A stretch of DNA of 40,063 bases from Phycisphaerales bacterium UBA2402 (GTDB lineage: Bacteria; Planctomycetota; Phycisphaerae; Phycisphaerales; UBA1924): assembly GCA_002343715.1 (NCBI GenBank), contig DDSA01000128.1, forward strand, positions 1 to 40,063, read 5' to 3'. A program made the translations under genes and the position numbers. Numbering within the stretch: the first letter of the stretch is position 1; each line of letters starts with the position of its first letter. Shown in pieces: positions 17,113 to 23,991 of the stretch. The notes beneath the pieces are model-generated. The model was given only the letters and a program-made list of their open reading frames with translations. It was not told the DNA's origin and did no database searches.

Positions 17113-17595
17113 CTACACTTTGTTCCGCGTCCGTCGTGCGGAGACACCCAGTTCGACCTTGACGCCCGCATTTCTCAATGCCTTGGCGCGGCGGCGGGTC
17201 TCGAACGCGGCCAGATCGGCGATCGTCGTTTCCTTGAGAAACTCGATTGTGACCGATCGGTGCTGCGTCCAGAAGCGGTGGGCCGGGCAGGCCCGCTCAT
17301 CGGAACACTCGGAGACCCCAAGGAAGCAGCGTGTGCGGCAGATCGGGTCCGCGAGCGCCTCGGCCACCGCATAAAGAGTGATGTCGTGGGGAGGACGCGC
17401 GAGCGTGACGCCACCTCCCACGCCCCGCTGTGTCTCGACCAACCCCATGCGACGAAGGGTGTTGATGATCTTGGCAAGGTATGGCGCGGGGATGGAGCAC
17501 GCCTCCGCAATTTCCTTTACCAGCAACGGGGTGCCGCCGGCCGTGGCGAGATACCCCAACGCGGTGGCTGCGTAACCGGCGGCTTGTCCGAGCAT
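17113..17595 (-). CDS. Rrf2 family transcriptional regulator, cysteine-rich
   Basis: This 160-residue Rrf2-type winged-helix regulator begins MLGQAAGYAATALGYLA, shows EIAEACSIPAPYLAKIINTLRRMGLV for the recognition helix, and GVGGGVTLARPP for the wing. Four Cys follow at about residues 86, 90, 97 and 103 (CRTRC...SECSDERACPAHRFW), a pattern suited to binding an Fe-S cluster as in NsrR- and IscR-like members. It lies divergent to the cbb3 oxidase operon, and the shared 241-base region holds an inverted repeat. It is therefore likely to sense oxygen, nitric oxide or iron-sulfur status and to control the operon and itself; this is inference. The start was set at the ATG at 17595, which matches the family N-terminus. 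The upstream open frame is not protein-like. Confidence 0.92.
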   Translation of the reverse strand: MLGQAAGYAATALGYLATAGGTPLLVKEIAEACSIPAPYLAKIINTLRRMGLVETQRGVGGGVTLARPPHDITLYAVAEALADPICRTRCFLGVSECSDERACPAHRFWTQHRSVTIEFLKETTIADLAAFETRRRAKALRNAGVKVELGVSARRTRNKV

Positions 17596-17635
17596 GCGAT
17601 TCGTTCCCGTAGTGGGGGAGAGAGGGGCCAATAAA

Positions 17636-17649
17636 AGATATAAATATCT
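17636..17649. promoter_or_regulatory. AT-rich inverted repeat, candidate Rrf2 operator
   Basis: AGATAT-AA-ATATCT is an inverted repeat with 6-base arms, 41-54 bases upstream of the rrf2 start, in an otherwise GC-rich region. AT-rich dyads of this type resemble binding sites of NsrR-like Rrf2 proteins. It could also overlap the -10 region of the rrf2 promoter. Its role is inferred from position and symmetry only. Confidence 0.4.
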
Positions 17650-17744
17650 GCAGTTCGACTGTAGCAGGCCAATCTCGCCCCGGCAACTGCGCGGGGCTAC
17701 GAGCGATGACGGCACATAATCGCCTCAAAACACCGTGAGGTCAC

Positions 17745-17772
17745 TTGACAACCGGGATCTGTCGGCCACAAT
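17745..17772 (+). promoter_or_regulatory. Candidate promoter of the cbb3 oxidase operon
   Basis: A perfect TTGACA -35 hexamer (17745-17750) is followed after 16 bases by CACAAT (17767-17772), a 4 of 6 match to TATAAT. It lies about 65 bases upstream of the ccoNO start. The AT-rich stretch between (GATAAAAAGATAAC) holds two copies of TCGATA but no clear FNR box. Nothing else was seen in the 17596-17836 gap apart from this and the inverted repeat. Confidence 0.45.
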
Positions 17773-17836
17773 CGTCGATAAAAAGATAACAAGGTCTATT
17801 AGTCGATACAATCCACCGCCTCACGGAACTACCCGC

Positions 17837-20188
17837 ATGGTCGCCCCAGCCAATGACACCTCGATCGCGATGATGCACGTTCCCGCATCGGAACGATCTC
17901 CCGGCCCGATCGAGACCTTCGTGTACGACGACGCCATCGTTCGCAAGTTCATGGGCGTCACCATCCTGTGGGGCGTGGTCGCGTTCCTGGTCGGCCTGAT
18001 CGTCGCCCTGGAACTGGTCATTCCAAGCGTGATCGGCTACACCACGGCCTCGGGGAACCAGCCCTTTGCCTTTCTGTCATTTCTGACCAATGTGCAGTAC
18101 CTGACGTTCGGAAGGCTTCGCCCCCTGCATACCAACGCGGCGATCTTCGCGTTCGGCGGGAATGCGATCTTCGCCGCGGTGTATTACTCGACGCAGCGTC
18201 TGTGCAAGGCGCGGATGTGGTCTGATCGGCTCAGCAACCTTCACTTCTGGGGCTGGCAACTCATCATCGTGCTCGCCGCGCTGACCCTGCCGCTGGGGAT
18301 CACCTCGAGCAAGGAGTACGCCGAACTGGAGTGGCCCATCGATGTGCTCATCGCGGTGGTGTGGCTGGGGTTCTTCGGCACCAACTTCTTCATGACGCTC
18401 AAGAACCGTCGCGAACGCCACATGTACGTGGCCTTGTGGTTCTACATCGCCACCATCGTCACGGTCACGATGCTCCACGTCTTCAACTCGTTGGCGGTGC
18501 CCGTGTCGCTCTTCAAGAGTTACTCGGTCTACGCGGGCGTGCAGGACGCCATGATGCAGTGGTGGTACGGCCACAACGCGGTGGCGTTCTTCCTGACCAC
18601 CCCCTTCCTGGGGCTGATGTACTACTTCCTTCCCAAGGCGGCGGATCGGCCCGTCTACTCCTATCGCCTCTCGATCGTCCATTTCTGGTCGCTCGTGTTC
18701 ACGTATATCTGGGCCGGGCCACACCACCTTCACTACACCGCGCTGCCCGCGTGGGCATCGACGCTCGGGATGCTCTTCTCGGTGATGCTCTGGATGCCCT
18801 CGTGGGGCGGCGGCATCAACGGGCTGCTCACGCTGCGTGGCGCCTGGCACAAACTCACCGATGACCCGGTCCTCAAGTTCTTCGTGGTCGGCATCACGTT
18901 CTACATGATGTCTACCTTCGAGGGGCCCATGCTCTCGGTGAAGACCGTGAACATGCTCAGTCACTACACCGACTGGACCATCGCCCACGTTCACGCCGGG
19001 GCGCTGGGGTGGAACGGCTTCATGACCTTCGGCATGATCTACTACCTCGCACCCCGGCTCTTCCAGACGGGGTTGTACTCGAAGAAACTCGCCGAATGGC
19101 ATTTCTGGCTCGGCACGCTCGGCATCCTGCTGTACATCATCCCGATCTACATCGCGGGGATCACCCAGGGTCTGATGTGGCGGGCTTTCGATCAGACCGG
19201 CAATCTTCAGTTTCCCGACTTTGTCGAGACAGTGATGCGGCTGATGCCCTTCTACTGGATCCGAGTGGTGGGCGGTTCGCTCTTCCTGATGGGCTCCCTG
19301 CTTCTCGCGTACAACGTGATCCGCACATGGATGAAGCGGCCCGCTGTCTATGAGGAGCCAGTGCAAACCGCGCCGGCCCTTCGCCCGGAGCGGGTGGAAG
19401 CCCCGGTCTTCGCATCACGCCTGACCGCGAACTGTGAGTTCGGCCACAAGGGCGACGTGATGATCCAGCGCATCGCCAGCGGGTTCTGGCACAGGGTGTG
19501 GGAGGGGACACCCTGGAAGTTCACGTTCTGGACGATCGTCGCGGTCGCGTCGGCGTCGGTACTGGAGTTGATTCCCCTCTTCGCCATCCGCTCCAATGTT
19601 CCTTCCATCGCCAGCGTTCAACCATACACGCCGCTTGAACTGGCCGGGAGAGACATCTATATCTCTGAGGGGTGCTACAACTGCCACTCACAGATGATCC
19701 GCCCCATCTGGGCCGAGACCAAGCGCTACGGCGAGTACTCCAAACCCGGAGAGTTTGTGTACGACCACCCCTTCCAGTGGGGTTCAAGGCGCATCGGTCC
19801 CGATCTGGCTCGTGAAGGGGGGTTGCGCAGCAACCTCTGGCACCTGCTCCACTTCCAGGATCCGCGGCAGTCCGTCGCACAGTCCATCATGCCCTCGTAC
19901 GCGCACCTGATCGATGAGACGCTCGATTACGACGGGCTGACCGCACGCGTCAAGGCGCATGCGTTGATCGGTGTGCCCTACGGCGATGCGGTGAAACCCG
20001 GCCGGGCGGCGGAACTCGCCCGGGCGCAGGCCGCGATCATCGCCGAGGACATCGCCGCAAGCGGCGGCCCGGCCGGCTTGGCGGAAAGAAAGATTGTGGC
20101 GTTGATCGCGTATCTGCAGCGACTCGGCACCGATATCAGCAGGCCACCCCCGACCGAGAACGGCCTTCCCGACACACCCTCCCCGTAA
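17837..20188 (+). CDS. ccoNO: cbb3-type cytochrome c oxidase, fused subunits I and II (CcoN-CcoO)
   Basis: This 783-residue fusion carries the catalytic subunit CcoN (about 1-500) and the membrane-anchored monoheme cytochrome CcoO (about 545-783). CcoN holds the expected ligands: H98 and H386 for low-spin heme b, H384 for heme b3, and H246, H296 and H297 for CuB, in YGHNAV, GPHHLHYTALP and TIAHVHAGALGW. The Tyr of YSYRLS is present. CcoO has one membrane anchor and a heme c site CYNCH (613-617). The enzyme reduces oxygen to water with high affinity. Fusion of CcoN and CcoO is known in some phyla. The start was set at the ATG at 17837; the frame upstream (from 17735) overlaps the promoter region. 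The ribosome site is weak. Confidence 0.96.
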   Translation: MVAPANDTSIAMMHVPASERSPGPIETFVYDDAIVRKFMGVTILWGVVAFLVGLIVALELVIPSVIGYTTASGNQPFAFLSFLTNVQYLTFGRLRPLHTNAAIFAFGGNAIFAAVYYSTQRLCKARMWSDRLSNLHFWGWQLIIVLAALTLPLGITSSKEYAELEWPIDVLIAVVWLGFFGTNFFMTLKNRRERHMYVALWFYIATIVTVTMLHVFNSLAVPVSLFKSYSVYAGVQDAMMQWWYGHNAVAFFLTTPFLGLMYYFLPKAADRPVYSYRLSIVHFWSLVFTYIWAGPHHLHYTALPAWASTLGMLFSVMLWMPSWGGGINGLLTLRGAWHKLTDDPVLKFFVVGITFYMMSTFEGPMLSVKTVNMLSHYTDWTIAHVHAGALGWNGFMTFGMIYYLAPRLFQTGLYSKKLAEWHFWLGTLGILLYIIPIYIAGITQGLMWRAFDQTGNLQFPDFVETVMRLMPFYWIRVVGGSLFLMGSLLLAYNVIRTWMKRPAVYEEPVQTAPALRPERVEAPVFASRLTANCEFGHKGDVMIQRIASGFWHRVWEGTPWKFTFWTIVAVASASVLELIPLFAIRSNVPSIASVQPYTPLELAGRDIYISEGCYNCHSQMIRPIWAETKRYGEYSKPGEFVYDHPFQWGSRRIGPDLAREGGLRSNLWHLLHFQDPRQSVAQSIMPSYAHLIDETLDYDGLTARVKAHALIGVPYGDAVKPGRAAELARAQAAIIAEDIAASGGPAGLAERKIVALIAYLQRLGTDISRPPPTENGLPDTPSP

Positions 20189-20245
20189 TCGCATCCGCCC
20201 GGGCACCTCCTCCGTTGTTCAGGTCATTCGACACAAGGCACCTCC

Positions 20246-20461
20246 ATGAGACTCTCCGACATCATGAGCGCGATGGGGTTGGCGATCTACCCCACGATCG
20301 CGTTGTTCATATTCCTGGCCGTCTTCATCGGTGTGCTGATCCGCATCGGCCGTCGAGGCGACAACGACGCGCTGACCCGGGCCGGCAGGCTCCCGCTCGT
20401 CGATGATGCGCCCCCGCGGGGTGTTGGCGATCGCGTCCACCGCACGGAGATTCACCGATGA
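20246..20461 (+). CDS. ccoQ: CcoQ/FixQ-like small membrane subunit
   Basis: This 71-residue protein has one membrane segment (IYPTIALFIFLAVFIGVLIRI) followed by a charged cytoplasmic tail, the layout of CcoQ/FixQ. CcoQ stabilises the assembled cbb3 complex. The position between ccoNO and ccoP is the usual one. Its stop overlaps the start of ccoP as ATGA, which points to coupled translation. Sequence similarity in this family is low, so the call rests on size, topology and place. Confidence 0.82.
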   Translation: MRLSDIMSAMGLAIYPTIALFIFLAVFIGVLIRIGRRGDNDALTRAGRLPLVDDAPPRGVGDRVHRTEIHR

Positions 20462-21096
20462 GTGATGAGATATCTTCGGCACCGCAGGATCCGTTGACCT
20501 CGCACGAGTACGACGGGATCAGGGAATACGACAATCCGACGCCCGGCTGGTGGCACGCCATATTCGCGGGAACCGTGATCTTCTCGTTCCTGTACGTCAT
20601 TTTCTGGCACGTCAGCGTCTTCGGATGGTCGATCCACGACCGATGGAAGGAAGCGGAACTGGCCGAGTTCGCGCGGATCTTCGGGTCCGTAGGCCAACTC
20701 AAACCCGACGAAGGTACATTTCTTGAATCGATGCAGAACCCGCAGTTCATGGCAATCGCCAGAGCGACGTACCTCGGCAACTGCACCGCGTGCCACGGCC
20801 GGGATGGCGAGGGTCTGGTCGGCGTCAATCTCTGCGACGATGCGTACAAGAATGTAAAAAAAATCGAGGACATCTTCACGGTCATCAACGAAGGTGCCAA
20901 GAGCGGGGCCATGCCCGCCTGGAAATCTCGTTTCTCGGAGAATGAACGCATCATCCTCGCCGCGTATGTCGCGTCGCTCCGGGGCACGAAGCCGGCCAAT
21001 CCCAAGCAGGCCGAGGGCGAGGTCATCCCCCCGTGGCCGACCCACTCGGTCCCGGTGATGTCGCCCCAGTCGCGGGAACGCTCGCCAGGCTCATGA
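20458..21096 (+). CDS. ccoP: cbb3-type oxidase subunit III (CcoP) with a single heme c site
   Basis: This 212-residue protein has the CcoP N-terminus (HEYDGIREYDNPTPGWWHAIF), a membrane segment (VIFSFLYVIFWHVSVFGW), and one cytochrome c domain with CTACH at 109-113 and a likely Met ligand in SGAMPAW. Canonical CcoP has about 290-310 residues and two heme c sites. Here only one CxxCH is present and there is no sign of a broken second one. The tail is Pro-rich and short. It should pass electrons from soluble cytochromes to CcoO. ATGA overlaps join it to ccoQ upstream and ccoG downstream. Confidence 0.93.
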   Translation: MSDEISSAPQDPLTSHEYDGIREYDNPTPGWWHAIFAGTVIFSFLYVIFWHVSVFGWSIHDRWKEAELAEFARIFGSVGQLKPDEGTFLESMQNPQFMAIARATYLGNCTACHGRDGEGLVGVNLCDDAYKNVKKIEDIFTVINEGAKSGAMPAWKSRFSENERIILAAYVASLRGTKPANPKQAEGEVIPPWPTHSVPVMSPQSRERSPGS

Positions 21097-22583
21097 CGAC
21101 CAAGGCACCCATCCACGGTTCTTCGAAGCCGGTCGTTCCCGACTCCGGCGGGCTTGGCGTACAGCCTCACGAAGGTCGCTCAATCCTGTCAACCCTGAAT
21201 GATGATGGCACCCGAAGGTGGCTCACGCCGCGGGTTTCTCCGGGACGATTCCTGAGCGCGAGGCGGATGACTGCCTACGCCCTGATACTGCTCTTCGTCG
21301 CGCTGCCCGTAGTATCTGTGAACGGCAAGCCGGTCGTGCTGCTCGACATCATCGCACGGCGGTTTCATTTCTTCGGGGCAACCTTTCACCCAACCGATAC
21401 CCTGCTCCTTGCCCTGCTCCTGGTTGGCGTGTTTCTCCTGATCTTCTGGATCACGGCGCTTCTGGGCAGGGTCTGGTGCGGCTGGGCATGCCCCCAGACC
21501 GTGTACATGGAGTTCCTGTACCGTCCGATCGAACGATGGTGCGAGGGGACGCCGGGACGGCCGAAGAAGGGTTGGCTTCAGACCTCTGGGGTCGGCAAGC
21601 CGTTCAAGTTCGTGCTGTACCTCGTGTGCTCCATCGCGTTGGCCCATGTGTTTCTCGCGTACTTTGTATCGTGGGAGAACCTGCACAGGTGGGTCTTTGG
21701 TTCACCGTCAGACCATCCCGTCGGCTTCGCCGTCGTAATGTCGGTATCCGGAGCGATGATGTTCGACTTCGGGTACTTCCGCGAGCAGGTGTGCCTCGTG
21801 GCGTGTCCATACGGAAGGTTCCAATCCGTGATGCTCGATCGTCATTCGATGACGATCCGCTATGACCGGGCAAGAGGTGAACCTCGCGGACCCCGGACGC
21901 GTTCGACGTCCCTTGAACTCCCCATCGTCACACCCGCGAAAGGCGATTGCATCGACTGCCGGATGTGCGTGACAACGTGCCCGACGGGCATTGATATCCG
22001 CAACGGTGTTCAGATGGAGTGCATCGGATGCGCCCAGTGCATCGACGCGTGCGATACCGTGATGGACAAGATCGGCCGTCCACGAGGTTTGATCAGGTAT
22101 TCAACCCAGGCCGCGATGGAGGGAAAAGGGGTCAAACTGCTGAGGCCGCGGGTGGTTCTCTACCCCGTTGTGCTCGCCGTGATGCTCGCGCTTTTCCTGG
22201 TGGTCCTTTCACGAACCGGGATCGCCGATGTCACGCTTCTGCGCGGCCTCGGGCAGCCATTCATCCTTACCGAGGATGGGGACGTCGATAACACTGTTCG
22301 CGTCAAGGTTGTGAATCGCCTGAACAGCGAGACCGAGTTCACATTGGCGGCGGAAGGTCCCCAGGGGCTGCGCTTCTCCGCGGAATCATCGGTCGTCCGG
22401 CTGAATCCCGGTGAAACTCGCACGATCCCGGCCCAGGTATTCGCGCCCCGCGCGGCGTTTCGGAACGGGAGGTGCCCGGTCACGATTCTCGTTTCCGGGC
22501 CGGAGAACTTCACTCAACGCACCCCGTTCACACTTCTCGGTCCGGCATCACCAGTAACGATGCCGCAGGAGCCTCCGCGATGA
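21093..22583 (+). CDS. ccoG: cbb3 oxidase assembly protein CcoG (FixG), ferredoxin-type
   Basis: CcoG reduces Cu(II) to Cu(I) for cbb3 assembly. The 496-residue protein has several membrane segments, the conserved WCGWACPQTVYMEFLYRPIE, and a bacterial ferredoxin domain with two 4Fe-4S sites. The first is CIDCRMCVTTCP (C286, C289, C292, C296) and the second CIGCAQCIDACD (C310, C313, C316, C320). The C-terminal periplasmic Ig-like domain typical of FixG follows the last membrane segment. The start at 21093 overlaps the ccoP stop as ATGA; an upstream in-frame start at 21033 would lie inside ccoP and is unlikely. The stop overlaps the fixH start in the same way. Confidence 0.95.
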   Translation: MTTKAPIHGSSKPVVPDSGGLGVQPHEGRSILSTLNDDGTRRWLTPRVSPGRFLSARRMTAYALILLFVALPVVSVNGKPVVLLDIIARRFHFFGATFHPTDTLLLALLLVGVFLLIFWITALLGRVWCGWACPQTVYMEFLYRPIERWCEGTPGRPKKGWLQTSGVGKPFKFVLYLVCSIALAHVFLAYFVSWENLHRWVFGSPSDHPVGFAVVMSVSGAMMFDFGYFREQVCLVACPYGRFQSVMLDRHSMTIRYDRARGEPRGPRTRSTSLELPIVTPAKGDCIDCRMCVTTCPTGIDIRNGVQMECIGCAQCIDACDTVMDKIGRPRGLIRYSTQAAMEGKGVKLLRPRVVLYPVVLAVMLALFLVVLSRTGIADVTLLRGLGQPFILTEDGDVDNTVRVKVVNRLNSETEFTLAAEGPQGLRFSAESSVVRLNPGETRTIPAQVFAPRAAFRNGRCPVTILVSGPENFTQRTPFTLLGPASPVTMPQEPPR

Positions 22584-23113
22584 AGAGCCTCGCAGCAAGT
22601 CACAGGCATGTAGAGCCATCGAGCGGTATCAGAGGCTCCGGGAGGGGATGGATCGGCATGATCATCGGTCTGCTGCTGCTCAATGCCTCCATTGTTGCCG
22701 CAACAGTCTTCTTTGCAGTGCGCGATGAATCTGCCGCGACGGAGCCTGACTATTACGCGAAGGCACTGGCGCACGAGGAGACGATCCGTCTACGGACAGC
22801 CGCCCGCGATCTGGGTTGGAATGTTCGTTCCGAAATTCGCCCCGTCGTCGGAGGTGGAGGTATGGAACTCGTCGTCGGCCTGACCGATCGTGTGCGGAAT
22901 CCCATCGATGGGGCGTTGCTGCAAGCCGAGGTCTTCGCTCATGTCCGATCCGGTCAGAGGCAGGAACTGGCACTCTCTCCGGCTGGGGGGAACGGCACGT
23001 ACGCCGCCCCGATTCGCATCGACCGCTCGGGGCTGTGGCGGGTGGTGCTGAGCATTCGTCGGGACGGTGAGGCGTGCATTCACGAAATTGACCTGATGAT
23101 CCCGGAACGCTAA
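22580..23113 (+). CDS. fixH: FixH/CcoH family protein
   Basis: This 177-residue protein has one N-terminal membrane segment (GWIGMIIGLLLLNASIVAATVFF) and then EPDYYAKALAHEETIR, the conserved start of the FixH periplasmic beta domain. FixH is needed for cbb3 assembly, probably with the copper ATPase. The gene starts inside the ccoG stop (ATGA) and lies 11 bases before the SafE-like gene. The open frame continues further upstream inside ccoG but that part is not protein-like. Confidence 0.88.
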   Translation: MKSLAASHRHVEPSSGIRGSGRGWIGMIIGLLLLNASIVAATVFFAVRDESAATEPDYYAKALAHEETIRLRTAARDLGWNVRSEIRPVVGGGGMELVVGLTDRVRNPIDGALLQAEVFAHVRSGQRQELALSPAGGNGTYAAPIRIDRSGLWRVVLSIRRDGEACIHEIDLMIPER

Positions 23114-23124
23114 CCCCAGACACG

Positions 23125-23898
23125 ATGATTCCCCTCCTTGCAGCCGTATTGACCGCGAGCCTCCTCGGATCTGCTCATTGCGCAGGGATGTGCGGGGCGT
23201 TCGTTGCTTTTGCCGTTGGAACCGCCGAGCGAGGTTCCCGCTGGGCTGCCAACGCCGCGTACAACTTCGGCAGGCTTGTGACGTACATCATCATGGGTGC
23301 AGCGGCGGGTGTGCTCGGCTCCGCATTAGACCTCGGTGGCTCGATGCTCGGTGTCCAGAGGATGGCGGCGGCGGTGGCGGGCGGGATGATGCTCCTCTTC
23401 GGCGTTGTTGCCGTTCTGCGGCACCTGGGGTTCCATATTCCAAGGCTTCCCCTGCCCGGTCTACTCGCCCGAGTTGTTCGTCGATCGCACGAGCGAGCGT
23501 TCCGTCTGACCCCGCTCGCGCGTGCGGCAGTGGTGGGTCTTTCGACCACGCTGCTTCCGTGCGGCTGGCTTTATGCCTTTGTCATTACCAGCGCCGGGGT
23601 CGCGGACCCCGTTTGGAGTGCGTTGACGATGGCAACCTTCTGGATCGGTACGCTTCCTGTCATGGCGGCGTTGGGGTTCGGGGTGCAATCTCTCGCCGGG
23701 CCGATGCGGCGGCACCTGCCGCTGGCGACGAGCGTTATTCTGGTTGTGATCGGTGGGTGGACACTGACAGGCCGTTTGACAGCTCCTGTGCTTGCCGTGC
23801 CCGCGATCCGTCCTCATTCCATCGAATCGGCGACCCGCTCAATAGAGCACATGGATGCACCCGGCCGGTACTGCCCGCTGTGCGATGATACCGAATGA
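23125..23898 (+). CDS. SafE/TauE (UreH-like) family membrane protein, cbb3-associated
   Basis: This 257-residue membrane protein has six or seven spans. The first carries GSAHCAGMCGAF and a later one LLPCGWLYAF, the pattern of the SafE/UreH_2 group related to DsbD/CcdA membrane domains. Members of this group are often found between fixH and ccoI. They are thought to help metal or redox steps of oxidase assembly, though the exact task is not settled. The C-terminus ends with YCPLCDD, a CxxC that could bind metal. The start at 23125 follows fixH by 11 bases. Its stop codon TGA overlaps an ATG at 23895, but that ATG is out of frame with ccoI. Confidence 0.87.
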   Translation: MIPLLAAVLTASLLGSAHCAGMCGAFVAFAVGTAERGSRWAANAAYNFGRLVTYIIMGAAAGVLGSALDLGGSMLGVQRMAAAVAGGMMLLFGVVAVLRHLGFHIPRLPLPGLLARVVRRSHERAFRLTPLARAAVVGLSTTLLPCGWLYAFVITSAGVADPVWSALTMATFWIGTLPVMAALGFGVQSLAGPMRRHLPLATSVILVVIGGWTLTGRLTAPVLAVPAIRPHSIESATRSIEHMDAPGRYCPLCDDTE

Positions 23899-23991
23899 AA
23901 GGGACAGTACATCAGCGTTGCGATCGAACAATCCTCTCCGCCCAGGAACTCACCGTTTACCGATCGGCGTTGCATCTGCGCCCATTGCGGG

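Noticed and set aside
18077..19366. A 429-codon open frame on the minus strand inside ccoNO.
   Set aside because: The oxidase ligands fix the coding frame. The opposite translation is His/Glu/Arg-rich and non-globular.
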